Counted from the stretch's first letter, positions 1 through 6,881 are shown. The stretch is DNA of 16,243 bases from JAKEGN01 sp964465665 (GCA_964465665.1 CAYXKM010000082.1:1-16243); one strand, 5' to 3'. The notes: generated by a model from the sequence alone, not told the origin. Numbers and translations: made by a program.

Positions 1-566
1 GCCGTGGCGGCGTCGGTCTGGCCGTTGTGCTCAAGCGCCTGGATGCACGCCCACCACGTATCGGCGGATGCGGTCTCCCCGGAGTCACAGGCCCTCCCCT
101 CCATCCCGGAACCAGCGGTTGCCGGCACGCTTTGGCCGGTATCCCCGATTCCCGTGTAGTCGGAATTATTGGCAGGAGCAAGGCTCGATGCAGCATCATC
201 GAGCGCGCGCAGCCGTCTGCCCGTCGCTTCGACCGCCGTCTCCAGATTGCCGGCAGAGCCGGACGTTGTTTCCGGAGTACTGCGGTTTTCTCCGCCAGGC
301 TGATACTGCGCGGCCGGAGTATCGTCTGACCGGTTGAACTCGAGATTGAACGTAAGGGTCAATGCAGCAACCACGGCAACCGCAGCCGGGACCAGCCAGG
401 CCGGTAACCCCAAGACGCCGGTCTTCCGGATTGCACTGCGCCGGGCTTCTGCCAGCACCAGCCGATCGAGATGCGCCGGGACTTTTTCGGTCGCGCTCGA
501 GCGAAATGCTCTGCTCACTGCTGCATCGATATCTGCATTGCAAGCGAAATCCTGCTGCTCGGTCAT
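1..566 (-). CDS. Probable anti-sigma factor, 3' part cut by window edge
   Basis: The reading frame is open from an ATG at 566 to the left edge, giving 188 codons with no stop; the C-terminus is missing. A GGAG ribosome site lies about 8 nt upstream. The N-terminal ~50 residues are polar and probably cytoplasmic. One membrane segment follows at about residues 51-73 (LPAWLVPAAVAVVAALTL), then a low-complexity Ser/Thr/Gly-rich outer part. Near the edge is TWWACIQALEHNGQTDAA, which resembles a C-terminal repeat I recall from membrane proteins paired with ECF sigma factors (W..I.AL...G....A). The gene starts 24 nt after the sigma gene stop and is probably co-transcribed with it. By position and topology it should hold the sigma factor at the membrane. 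I see no zinc-binding HxxxCxxC motif, so it is not a classic ZAS-domain anti-sigma factor. The function is inferred from context. Confidence 0.72.
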   Translation of the reverse strand, partial: MTEQQDFACNADIDAAVSRAFRSSATEKVPAHLDRLVLAEARRSAIRKTGVLGLPAWLVPAAVAVVAALTLTFNLEFNRSDDTPAAQYQPGGENRSTPETTSGSAGNLETAVEATGRRLRALDDAASSLAPANNSDYTGIGDTGQSVPATAGSGMEGRACDSGETASADTWWACIQALEHNGQTDAAT

Positions 567-590
567 CTCAAGCTCCAGCCCGCGTCGGTT

Positions 591-1166
591 TCACAGCAGT
601 TCACTCCCCGGTCCGGGGCCCGCGGGCTCCGCCAGCGCGGTCTTGAGCTTTTTGTTTGCATATCGCAAACGGCTCTTGACTGTCTCGCGAGTCACCCCGG
701 TTACAAGTGCAATCGCATCGAGACCCAGGCCACCTTCCTCGTGCAGCAGAAACGCATCGCGCTGCTCTTCAGGCAAGCCTGCAAGTGCATGATCCAGCCG
801 GCGCCTCAGCAGAATTTTCTCCGCCGCAATATCGGGCTCGTCGGCGTCGTGGACGTTAATGTCAGGATCGTAGTTCTCCGTTGAGGAGTATCGTTTGTTG
901 CGTCTTGCATGATCTATGAAGGTGTTATGTGCAACGCGATACAGGAAGGTGTTGAATTTTGCGGTCGCCTGGTATCGGCTGCGGGATGCGATGAGTTTTC
1001 TCCATACCTCCTGATAAATGTCCTCGGCCGCATCGCGATTCACGCACAGCCGCAGCAGGTAGCGATACAGCGCGGCGTTGTGGCGCCGGTACAGAACCTC
1101 GAATGCGTGAACGTCACCGTCCCTGTATCGCAGCATGAGTACCGTGTCTTCGGTGGTCTCGGCCAT
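591..1166 (-). CDS. ECF-family RNA polymerase sigma factor
   Basis: The product is 191 residues, the usual ECF length. Region 2 covers about residues 20-87 (GDVHAFEVLYRRH, AAEDIYQEVWRKL, FNTFLYRVAHNTFIDHARR), the core-binding and -10 recognition part. A short acidic linker (YDPDINVHDADEPD) leads to region 4 at about 122-175 (LDHALAGLPEEQRDAFLLHEEGG, then the helix-turn-helix with TRETVKSRLRYANKKL). It directs RNA polymerase to a dedicated promoter set, with the downstream membrane protein as likely antagonist. The frame stays open upstream to 1349. I chose the ATG at 1166 because family similarity begins there. An ATG at 1232 has a better GGTGAG ribosome site and would add 22 Arg/Pro/Gly-rich residues, so the start is uncertain. 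The regulon cannot be read from the sequence. Confidence 0.9.
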   Translation of the reverse strand: MAETTEDTVLMLRYRDGDVHAFEVLYRRHNAALYRYLLRLCVNRDAAEDIYQEVWRKLIASRSRYQATAKFNTFLYRVAHNTFIDHARRNKRYSSTENYDPDINVHDADEPDIAAEKILLRRRLDHALAGLPEEQRDAFLLHEEGGLGLDAIALVTGVTRETVKSRLRYANKKLKTALAEPAGPGPGSELL

Positions 1167-1421
1167 ACGACCAGAATAGGCGAGGGCCGGAGACTGCGAA
1201 AGCCGTGCGGCCGGACCGCCGGGCCGGTTCATCGTCTCACCATCGCTGCGCATGAGGCAGGCCAATGCCGGCACCGGCCGGCCCCGCGGATCCGGTGCCC
1301 GCATCCGCAGGCACTTCTGGCGCCAATTCGGGGAACTTCTATATATCATTGATTTTAGTGGATAAACATTTTAAGAATGCTATTAATAAACGTGGCCTGG
1401 CGCCCTTTCGGGTTAATGCAC

Positions 1422-1449
1422 TTGCAATTAATAACTTTGGTGTTATAGT
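1422..1449 (+). promoter_or_regulatory. Probable sigma-70 promoter of the GntR/ABC operon
   Basis: A -35 box TTGCAA (1422-1427, 4 of 6 consensus bases) and a -10 box TATAGT (1444-1449, 5 of 6) are separated by 16 bp. The predicted start of transcription is near 1456, about 53 nt before the first ORF. The -10 box lies wholly inside the left arm of the inverted repeat at 1438-1463, so a protein bound there would block RNA polymerase. Confidence 0.6.
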
Positions 1450-1463
1450 TGACTATAACACCA
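1438..1463. promoter_or_regulatory. Perfect inverted repeat, likely YtrA/GntR operator
   Basis: The left arm TGGTGTTATAGT (1438-1449) and right arm ACTATAACACCA (1452-1463) are perfect reverse complements separated by TG. The outer bases read GGTG, then 16 bases, then CACC. From memory this spacing matches the palindrome reported for a YtrA-type GntR regulator in Xanthomonas. The downstream operon encodes just such a regulator (1895-2296), so autorepression is the natural reading. The repeat and its overlap with the -10 box are seen directly; the binding protein is inferred. Confidence 0.75.
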
Positions 1464-1508
1464 GTTCACCAGCCCCGACGGCCGGTAGATCCCTACAGAG
1501 TAAAGGTT

Positions 1509-1811
1509 ATGACAATTCCGTCCCTACAGACATTGCACGGCATAACGCGAGTTTCCGTACTCCTGCTTTTTGTAATTGCCGTGTTTACCGCGCAGGCGCG
1601 CAACAGTCTGCCTGAGCAAGCCGCAAACTGTGGTGCACCGAGCAATCCGCAAGCCGAACCGGCCCCATCAACCGCGGCAAACCACCGCGACGGTTCCGGC
1701 ACTACGCTGGTCACAGCATCGGCACGCCTCGTACTATTCGGTGTCGATACTTTTCTCGAATTGCACGAGCAAAATGTTGCGGACGACCGCAATACCTGGG
1801 TGCCGGATTAA
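1509..1811 (+). CDS. Small hypothetical protein with N-terminal hydrophobic segment
   Basis: This is a 100-residue ORF, first in the GntR/ABC operon. The ATG at 1509 follows an AAAGG ribosome site. An in-frame TTG at 1449 lies inside the operator and upstream of the predicted transcription start, so I rejected it. Residues about 14-30 (RVSVLLLFVIAVFTAQA) form a signal peptide or single membrane helix. A Pro/Ala-rich linker follows, then a C-terminal part containing LVLFGVDTFLELHEQNVADD. I do not recognise a family. Codon use is compatible with a real gene but not decisive. It ends 83 nt before the regulator gene, a looser spacing than in the rest of the operon, so this could instead be a long untranslated leader. 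Confidence 0.45.
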   Translation: MTIPSLQTLHGITRVSVLLLFVIAVFTAQARNSLPEQAANCGAPSNPQAEPAPSTAANHRDGSGTTLVTASARLVLFGVDTFLELHEQNVADDRNTWVPD

Positions 1812-1894
1812 TGCAGGTCTACAGCGAGCGCAACAATTACACACGGCCGCCGGGCCCATGCAACGTTTCTGCCACGGATACGATCGGATAACCA

Positions 1895-2296
1895 ATGGAC
1901 CCGAAATGGAATGACGACTTGCCGATTTACAGGCAACTCCGGGACCGGGTGGTCGCGATGATTCTTGAAGAAGTTCTCGTCGATGGCGATGCGCTGCCAT
2001 CTGTTCGCAACGTGGCCGCAGAATACCGTCTGAACCCGCTCACGGTCCTCAAAGGTTACCAGGAGCTCGTCGACGAGGGACTGGTAGAGAAAAAGCGCGG
2101 CCGCGGCATGTTTGTCACCAGCGGCGCGCGGCGGCAATTGTTAAAGGACGAGCGGCAGAGATTTCTGGATCAGGAATGGCCGAAAATTGCTGCCACGATA
2201 GCCCGTCTCGGCTTTGAACCCGGCGATCTGCTGAAGCAAAGAGATGATCAGCAGTTGTCCGGACAAACGCCCGGCAAGGGAGAGCAGGATGAGTAG
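1895..2296 (+). CDS. GntR-family transcriptional regulator, YtrA subfamily
   Basis: The product is 133 residues. The N-terminal winged helix-turn-helix spans about residues 8-75: LPIYRQLRDRVVAMILE, then the highly conserved LPSVRNVAAEYRLNPLTVLKGYQELVDEGL split over helices 2 and 3, and the wing (KKRGRGMFV). Only a short helical tail follows, with LKDERQRFLDQEWPKI. The lack of a large effector domain marks the YtrA subfamily, which typically represses its own ABC-transporter operon in response to envelope stress or drugs. The ribosome site before the ATG at 1895 is weak. The 3' end overlaps the ATPase gene by 8 bp, implying translational coupling. The probable operator is the inverted repeat at 1438-1463. 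Subfamily is secure; the inducing signal is unknown. Confidence 0.93.
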   Translation: MDPKWNDDLPIYRQLRDRVVAMILEEVLVDGDALPSVRNVAAEYRLNPLTVLKGYQELVDEGLVEKKRGRGMFVTSGARRQLLKDERQRFLDQEWPKIAATIARLGFEPGDLLKQRDDQQLSGQTPGKGEQDE

Positions 2297-3146
2297 CCTT
2301 ATCAGCGCCCGGCATGTTTCGAAATCGTACGGACGGCTGCGAGCAGTCGATGATGTCAGTTTCGAGATCGAGAAGGGCCGGATTACGGGCCTGATCGGGC
2401 CGAACGGCGCCGGCAAGACTACGCTATTGAAAGCGGTGTTGGGCCTCACGGATTGTGAGGGTAGTCTTTCAGTCCTTGGGCTCGATCCGTTCCGGCAGCG
2501 CAAAGAGCTCATGCAGAACATTTGCTTCATTGCGGATGTTGCAGTACTGCCCAGATGGATACGCGTGTCTCAGCTGATCGATTTCATCGAATCCATCCAT
2601 CCCCGATTTTCGCGCAGCAAATTCGATAAGCTTCTCTCGAAAACCACGGTGCGACGGGATGCGCGGGTCCGGGAACTGTCGAAGGGAATGGTTACCCAGT
2701 TGCACCTGTCCATCATTACCGCAATAGACGCCAGGCTGCTGGTGCTGGATGAGCCGACACTCGGACTTGACATCATCTTCAGAAAGGAATTTTACAGCAA
2801 CATTCTGAATGACTACTTCGATCAGGAACGAACCATACTCATAACAACGCATCAGGTCGAAGAGATCGAGAATCTCTTGACAGATGTCATGTTCATTAAC
2901 AATGGACGCGTGGTGTTGAATGCCAGCATGGACCAGCTGCCGGCACGTTTCGTCGAATTGATGGCCTCCGGTGAAAATGCCGAACACGCAAGACGCCTGA
3001 ATCCCATTTTCGAACGGGATATGTTCGGCAAGAAAATCATGACATTCGAAGGAGTCGCCCGGGATCAGCTCAAATCCTTTGGTGAAGTCAGAACGCCGGC
3101 AATCGCCGACCTTTTTGTCGCGAAGGTCAAGGGGGCAACGACGTGA
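2289..3146 (+). CDS. ABC transporter ATP-binding protein, YtrB-like
   Basis: The product is 285 residues, starting at the ATG at 2289 behind GGGAGAGCAGG. An in-frame ATG at 2244 lies well inside the regulator gene and was rejected. Walker A is GPNGAGKT (37-44), Walker B is LLVLDEP (150-156) and the H-loop histidine is H188 (TTHQVEEIE). The signature is LSKGM (130-134) instead of the usual LSGGQ. The Q-loop region reads ICFIADVAVLPRW, with no glutamine at the expected place; both features recur, as far as I recall, in ATPases paired with YtrA-type regulators. It should energise the membrane partner encoded next, with which it overlaps by 4 bp (GTGA). The C-terminal ~70 residues beyond the ATPase core are family-specific. 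The substrate is unknown; drug or peptide export or an envelope-repair role are options. Confidence 0.92.
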   Translation: MSSLISARHVSKSYGRLRAVDDVSFEIEKGRITGLIGPNGAGKTTLLKAVLGLTDCEGSLSVLGLDPFRQRKELMQNICFIADVAVLPRWIRVSQLIDFIESIHPRFSRSKFDKLLSKTTVRRDARVRELSKGMVTQLHLSIITAIDARLLVLDEPTLGLDIIFRKEFYSNILNDYFDQERTILITTHQVEEIENLLTDVMFINNGRVVLNASMDQLPARFVELMASGENAEHARRLNPIFERDMFGKKIMTFEGVARDQLKSFGEVRTPAIADLFVAKVKGATT

Positions 3147-4066
3147 TTTCAACACAAATTGCACTGCTGAAGCGGGAAGTCTGGGAGCATCGGGCCATCT
3201 ATGTAACCCCGCTTGTCATTGCATTGATCATTTCGATGATGGCAATTACGGGCCAGGTCGCCGTCTCGGCATTCGATCAGGTGGTCGACATCGCCATCCT
3301 CGGTGCAACCAATCTCGGCGAGGCGGAGCGAGCCTCGGCGATCACGGTACTGATGGTCAGTATTTCCATGCTTTTTGTGCTGGCGATGTGGGTACTGACA
3401 ATCTTCTACTCGCTGGATTCGCTGTATGCGGAGCGCAAGGACAAGAGCATTCTGTTCTGGCGTTCGGTACCAGTCACTGATGCTGAAACAGTAGTGTCAA
3501 AACTTGTAACCGCAATGGTCGTCATTCCGGTGGTTACTTTTGTCGTCCTGGCCGCGACCCAGCTTGCCGTATTGATCATTTCGAGTATCTGGGTAAGTTT
3601 CCGCGGCGCAAACGCCGGGTATCTGATCTGGCAGGCAGCACCGCTGCTCAGCAACTGGGCGGCGATGCTGATTTTCCTTCTCGCCATACCGCTTTGGCTG
3701 GCACCCTTCATCGGCTGGTTTCTGCTCGTCTCGGCGTACACCAAGCGATCACCGTTGCTGATGGCATTTCTGCCCATAATTTTCCTGCCGATGCTCGAGC
3801 GAAGCCTCGTCGGCACTCGCCTGTTCGTCGACGCAATCTTTGTTCGCAGTGGAAAGATGCCATTGTTCCGTGGCATTGACACCATGGGGCTGTGGTCGGA
3901 CGACAAGGAAGCCTTGCACGAGCTGGGGCGCTCCGGAATATCGCTGCTTTCACTGGTCGACCCTGTCGGCTTTCTCGCCAGCCCCGGCCTATGGCTCGGA
4001 CTGGTCGTATGCGGATTGTTCGTGACTGCGGCGATTTACGTGAGGCGGTATCGGGACGAAAGCTGA
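3143..4066 (+). CDS. ABC transporter permease, membrane subunit
   Basis: The product is 307 residues from a GTG start at 3143 whose last bases overlap the ATPase stop; GGTCAAGGGGG serves as ribosome site. It is strongly hydrophobic, with about six membrane segments near residues 20-40, 67-88, 116-150 (long, perhaps one helix plus a re-entrant part), 172-195, 200-215 and 278-300. The motif SLYAERKDKSILFWRSVPVTD on the loop after the second helix is typical of ABC-2-type permeases partnered with YtrB-like ATPases and probably forms the coupling helix. No extracytoplasmic binding protein is encoded nearby, which favours an exporter or a mechanical role over uptake. The gene ends 14 nt from the converging pspF gene. 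Confidence 0.88.
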   Translation: MISTQIALLKREVWEHRAIYVTPLVIALIISMMAITGQVAVSAFDQVVDIAILGATNLGEAERASAITVLMVSISMLFVLAMWVLTIFYSLDSLYAERKDKSILFWRSVPVTDAETVVSKLVTAMVVIPVVTFVVLAATQLAVLIISSIWVSFRGANAGYLIWQAAPLLSNWAAMLIFLLAIPLWLAPFIGWFLLVSAYTKRSPLLMAFLPIIFLPMLERSLVGTRLFVDAIFVRSGKMPLFRGIDTMGLWSDDKEALHELGRSGISLLSLVDPVGFLASPGLWLGLVVCGLFVTAAIYVRRYRDES

Positions 4067-4080
4067 ACCGATCCGCACGA

Positions 4081-5094
4081 TCACGAACGATCAAGTTTAT
4101 GTTTGCGGATTTTGCCCCGAAGCTGGTGATACGTAAGGCCGAGCAGGTCAGCAGCAACCCGCTGGTTGAATCGCGCTTTCTCCAGCCCGGCCAGGAGCAA
4201 TTCCTTTTCCGTTTCCTGCATCCGTGAGTCAAAGTTCATGGGTATCACAGTTCTTCGCACGCCACTTCCTGGTGGTGCTCCCGGTTCCGACTTGAGCGGG
4301 TCCTTGCGCAACCGGAACGGCGAGTCGAACGGGTCAAACGCGATATTGTCGATCTGCACGTCCTGATTGGCCTGCCGATACACGGATCTTTCGACTGCAT
4401 TCTTGAGTTCACGTACATTGCCGGGCCAGTCCCGCCGCAACAGTGACGATGACGCTTTTGCAGTAAAGCCGGCGAAATACTCATGCTTCATCTCGCTTGC
4501 CATGTTGATTGCGAACGCGTAGCCGAGTGGCAGGATATCCTCCAGCCTGTCTCTGAGGGGTGGCACGGTTATCACGTCGAATGCCAACCGGTCGAGCAGA
4601 TCCTCGCGGAACCGGCCTTGCTCGACCAGTTCACGGAGATCTGCATTCGTCGAGCCGACAGTTCGCACATCGACGCGCACGATGTCGCTGCCCCCGACAC
4701 GTTGCAGTTCCCCATACTCGATAACACGCAGTATTTTTTCCTGCATGCGCAGCGAAATCGTCGCAAGTTCGTCGAGCACCAGAGTGCCGCCGTCGGCACG
4801 CTCGAAGTGCCCGACATGGCTCCGGGATGCGCCGGTAAATGCTCCGGCCTCATGTCCAAAGAGTTCGGATTCGAGTATCGACTCGGTCAATGCGGCGCAG
4901 TTGACCTTGACCAGTGGCTGTTCCCAGCGCAGCGACAGGAAATGCAGCCGGGCGGCAATCAGCTCCTTGCCCGTGCCTCTTTCGCCGACCACAAGCACGG
5001 GTTTGCTGAGGGCGGCAGCCCGTGAAACATGCTCCAGCATTTCCAGAAATGCCGGCGCTTCCCCAATGATGGTCTGAGTGGGTCTTTCGGACAT
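4081..5094 (-). CDS. pspF: Psp operon transcriptional activator PspF (sigma-54 enhancer-binding protein)
   Basis: The product is 337 residues, close to PspF proteins (about 325). It begins directly with the AAA+ domain and has no N-terminal sensory domain, as in PspF. Visible motifs are Walker A GERGTGKE (37-44), the sigma-54 contact loop GAFTGA (84-89), Walker B GGTLVLDE (102-109), the arginine-finger region FREDLLDRL (162-170) and sensor II WPGNVREL (223-230). The C-terminal helix-turn-helix is near 309-330 (NQRVAADLLGLTYHQLRGKI). It activates the divergent psp operon from a distant site by ATP-driven remodelling of sigma-54 polymerase, and in the known system is held inactive by PspA. The ribosome site before the ATG at 5094 is poor, which may keep expression low. 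Confidence 0.95.
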   Translation of the reverse strand: MSERPTQTIIGEAPAFLEMLEHVSRAAALSKPVLVVGERGTGKELIAARLHFLSLRWEQPLVKVNCAALTESILESELFGHEAGAFTGASRSHVGHFERADGGTLVLDELATISLRMQEKILRVIEYGELQRVGGSDIVRVDVRTVGSTNADLRELVEQGRFREDLLDRLAFDVITVPPLRDRLEDILPLGYAFAINMASEMKHEYFAGFTAKASSSLLRRDWPGNVRELKNAVERSVYRQANQDVQIDNIAFDPFDSPFRLRKDPLKSEPGAPPGSGVRRTVIPMNFDSRMQETEKELLLAGLEKARFNQRVAADLLGLTYHQLRGKIRKHKLDRS

Positions 5095-5127
5095 AGTTGG
5101 CGTATACGGCTAAAAACAGGTGACAGG

Positions 5128-5142
5128 TGCTATTCAATAGCA
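5128..5142. promoter_or_regulatory. Short palindrome, candidate PspF enhancer site
   Basis: TGCTATT and AATAGCA are perfect 7-bp arms around a central C. The element lies about 100 bp upstream of the -24/-12 promoter of pspA and 34 bp upstream of the pspF start. That is where enhancer sites sit in the enteric psp locus, in which PspF bound there also limits its own gene. Placement and symmetry are seen; the binding protein is inferred. Confidence 0.45.
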
Positions 5143-5229
5143 TACACGACCAGAGTGACCTTGAGGCAGGGGTGCAGGATTTTTCAATAAAGGATTGTAG
5201 AACAATAACTTATGCTGATCCGTGGTGAT

Positions 5230-5245
5230 TGGCATGGTTACTGCA
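5230..5245 (+). promoter_or_regulatory. Sigma-54 (-24/-12) promoter of the psp operon
   Basis: TGGCATG (5230-5236), four bases, then CTGCA (5241-5245) fit the consensus TGGCACG-N4-TTGCA with two mismatches. The invariant GG and GC are present at the right 10-bp separation. Transcription should start near 5256, about 27 nt before pspA. The divergent PspF gene supports the call. Confidence 0.85.
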
Positions 5246-5282
5246 CATAACTAAGCGAACTTTCACTCAAGAGGACCAAGCC

Positions 5283-5963
5283 ATGGGAATATTCACGAGA
5301 TTCAGCGATATCGTGAACTCGAATATCAATGCCATCCTGGATAAGGCCGAGGATCCCGAAAAGATCGTGCGGCTCATGATTCAGGAAATGGAGGACACCC
5401 TGGTCGAGGTGCGTTCCGCTGCTGCCAGGTCCATCGCCGACAAGAAGGATCTGAACAGACGACTCGCGATCATGGAGCGTGAGCAGTCGGACTGGGAGTC
5501 AAAAGCGGAACTGGCCTTGCGCAAAGGCCGGGAGGATCTGGCCAAAGCGGCGCTCGTCGAGAAATCCAGGGTGACGGCGGCCGCCGAAATCATCAAGGCG
5601 GACTACATGGCCATAGATGACGGCCTGGCCAAGCTGAATGACGACATCGCACGACTGGAGAGCAAGCTGCAGGACGCCAAGGCGCGGCAGAAATCGCTGC
5701 TTGCGCGCCACAAGACGGCAGCCAGCCGCCTCGCCGTCAGAAAGAAGATCCATGATTATCAGATCGAAGATGCCATGGTTCGGTTTGAGCAATACACACG
5801 ACGTATCGACGATGTGGAAGGGCGCGTTGAAGCGTACGATCTTGGTCTGCCGAAGGATCTGAATCATGAGTTTGCAAGCCTGGAGGCCGAGGAATCCGTT
5901 GCCAGGGAATTGCATGACCTGAAAGTTCGGGTTGCAGCCAAGCAGACCAGTGACGCGAACTGA
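5283..5963 (+). CDS. pspA: Phage shock protein A (PspA/IM30 family)
   Basis: The product is 226 residues (family about 222), almost entirely predicted coiled coil. The N-terminus MGIFTRFSDIVNSNINAILD is the amphipathic membrane-binding helix, followed by AEDPEKIVRLMIQEMEDTL, a family hallmark. Long heptad helices run to about residue 215. The protein binds PspF in unstressed cells. On membrane stress it moves to the inner membrane and oligomerises to limit proton leakage. I chose the ATG at 5283 because it is preceded by GAGG at 5271-5274 and matches the family N-terminus; an in-frame ATG at 5229 would overlap the -24 box. It is first in an operon of five genes, with pspB starting 2 nt after its stop. 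Confidence 0.97.
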   Translation: MGIFTRFSDIVNSNINAILDKAEDPEKIVRLMIQEMEDTLVEVRSAAARSIADKKDLNRRLAIMEREQSDWESKAELALRKGREDLAKAALVEKSRVTAAAEIIKADYMAIDDGLAKLNDDIARLESKLQDAKARQKSLLARHKTAASRLAVRKKIHDYQIEDAMVRFEQYTRRIDDVEGRVEAYDLGLPKDLNHEFASLEAEESVARELHDLKVRVAAKQTSDAN

Positions 5964-5965
5964 AA

Positions 5966-6205
5966 ATGGAGCTGGCCTTGGCTGAACTGATCACCATTGC
6001 GATCATTGTCTTTATTGCGATTCCGGCGCCCCTGTTCATCGTTCTGCACTTCATTACGAAGTGGAAGCAGGCCCGGGAGATTTCGGGTGGTGATGAAAAA
6101 ATGCTGGAAGAACTTTGGAATCTGTCACAAAGAATGGAAGAAAGGCTGGAGTCGCTCGAAACCATACTCGACAGCGAACTGCCGGAGTGGAGGAAAAAGC
6201 CATGA
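5966..6205 (+). CDS. pspB: Phage shock protein B
   Basis: The product is 79 residues, near the usual ~75. A single N-terminal membrane helix covers about residues 4-29 (ALAELITIAIIVFIAIPAPLFIVL). Basic residues (KWKQAR) follow, then a cytoplasmic coiled coil at about 40-72 containing LWNLSQRMEERLESLETIL and ending in ELPEWRKKP, matching the PspB C-terminus. PspB works with PspC at the inner membrane to pass the stress signal to the PspA-PspF complex. Translation is probably coupled, since the ATG is 2 nt after the pspA stop and its own ribosome site is weak. The gene overlaps the next one by 4 bp (ATGA). Confidence 0.93.
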   Translation: MELALAELITIAIIVFIAIPAPLFIVLHFITKWKQAREISGGDEKMLEELWNLSQRMEERLESLETILDSELPEWRKKP

Positions 6206-6498
6206 GCAGAGCTACCTGGAATGCGGCGGATGGGCGGGTGCGGGGTCTGTACCGGGATCGGGAGAACGGCTGGGTTTTCGGCGTTTGTGCCGGCCTTGCC
6301 GCTTTTGCCAACTTCCGGGTCGGTACAGTTCGCATCATCGCGATCATCTGCCTGTTACTGTTTTTCTGGCCAACCGTGCTGGCGTATATCGGTGCGACGC
6401 TGTTATTACGTGACAAACCTCTTATTTACTCGGGCACACAGGCCGAGTACGAATTCTGGCGACGTAGGCGTTGTGACCGGGACTGGGGCCACTCATGA
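6202..6498 (+). CDS. pspC: PspC-domain membrane protein, first copy
   Basis: The product is 98 residues. The PspC domain covers about residues 13-73: GLYRDRENGWVFGVCAGLA (basic, with the conserved GVCAGLA), then a hydrophobic stretch at about 43-70 (VRIIAIICLLLFFW, VLAYIGATLLL) forming one or two membrane helices. The tail is short, charged and aromatic (YEFWRRRRCDRDW), without the coiled coil found in most PspC proteins and in the second copy here. A strong ribosome site (GGAGTGGAGG) precedes the ATG at 6202, which overlaps the pspB stop. In the known system PspC senses envelope stress with PspB. With two copies present, either could be the functional equivalent of the classic PspC. Confidence 0.9.
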   Translation: MSRATWNAADGRVRGLYRDRENGWVFGVCAGLAAFANFRVGTVRIIAIICLLLFFWPTVLAYIGATLLLRDKPLIYSGTQAEYEFWRRRRCDRDWGHS

Positions 6499-6881
6499 GC
6501 TATCAGGAATCGTTTCCGCAACGCCGCTTCTACCGTCGCAAGGACAAAGCGATGATTGCCGGCGTTTGCGCGGGTCTGGCGGACTATTTCGGCTTCAACC
6601 TGAAAGCGACGAGATTGCTTGCGGTAATTTCGCTGCTGATGGCAACGCCGGTTACCCTGCTCGCCTACTTTGGCGCCGTGTTCCTGGTTCCGGCGGCACC
6701 GGATGTGCGGGTCCGGCCAGGCGCGGACGAGGATTTCCGCAGGGCAGTTCGTGCGGCGCCCTCGCAAACGCTTGCGGATGTTCGTCGACGATTCCAGTCG
6801 CTGGAGCGACGGTTGGCAAGACTTGAAAGGTATGTCACGTCGCCGAGGTTCAACCTTGACCAGGAGTTCAGAAAGCTCTGA
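6495..6881 (+). CDS. PspC-domain membrane protein, second copy with coiled-coil tail
   Basis: The product is 128 residues, overlapping the first pspC by 4 bp (ATGA). The PspC domain spans about residues 10-68, with RRFYRRKDKAMIAGVCAGLA followed by hydrophobic LLAVISLLMATPVTLLAYFGAVFLV. The C-terminal part (about 90-128) is a coiled coil ending in LERYVTSPRFNLDQEFRKL. This tail arrangement is closer to classic E. coli PspC than the first copy is. Its last 22 residues align with the end of the next gene product (8 identities, no gaps), suggesting a shared interaction surface. Likely role: stress sensing at the inner membrane with PspB and PspA. Confidence 0.92.
   Translation: MSYQESFPQRRFYRRKDKAMIAGVCAGLADYFGFNLKATRLLAVISLLMATPVTLLAYFGAVFLVPAAPDVRVRPGADEDFRRAVRAAPSQTLADVRRRFQSLERRLARLERYVTSPRFNLDQEFRKL

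Larger units (their letters stand above)
1167..1508. other. Intergenic stretch between divergent sigma-factor and GntR operons
   Basis: About 340 bases separate the divergent units. The first 160 continue the sigma-factor frame and may be its 5' leader or N-terminal extension. From about 1335 the sequence becomes clearly AT-rich (CTATATATCATTG, TTTAAGAATGCTATTAATAAA), as expected of promoter DNA. It holds the promoter and inverted repeat of the GntR operon, listed separately. I could not pick a convincing promoter for the sigma gene. A GGAAC at about 1332 on the plus strand lacks a matching ECF -10 element. Confidence 0.6.

Noticed and set aside
1330..1340. GGAAC element as an ECF-type -35 box
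   Set aside because: It is on the plus strand, pointing away from the sigma gene, and no matching -10 element stands at 16-17 bp.
1576..1914. 112-codon plus-strand frame overlapping the small exported ORF and the regulator start
   Set aside because: No ribosome site or hydrophobic pattern, Arg/His/Cys-rich out-of-frame composition, and it overlaps the real regulator start.
2469..3164. 231-codon open frame on the minus strand
   Set aside because: It is a shadow of the ABC ATPase gene.
4067..4100. Repeated CGATC words between the permease and pspF ends
   Set aside because: The repeats are short and imperfect, part lies in the pspF coding region, and no hairpin with a T-run results.
4483..5025. 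180-codon open frame on the plus strand
   Set aside because: It lies entirely inside pspF on the other strand, and its translation has no domain-like pattern while pspF shows every family motif.
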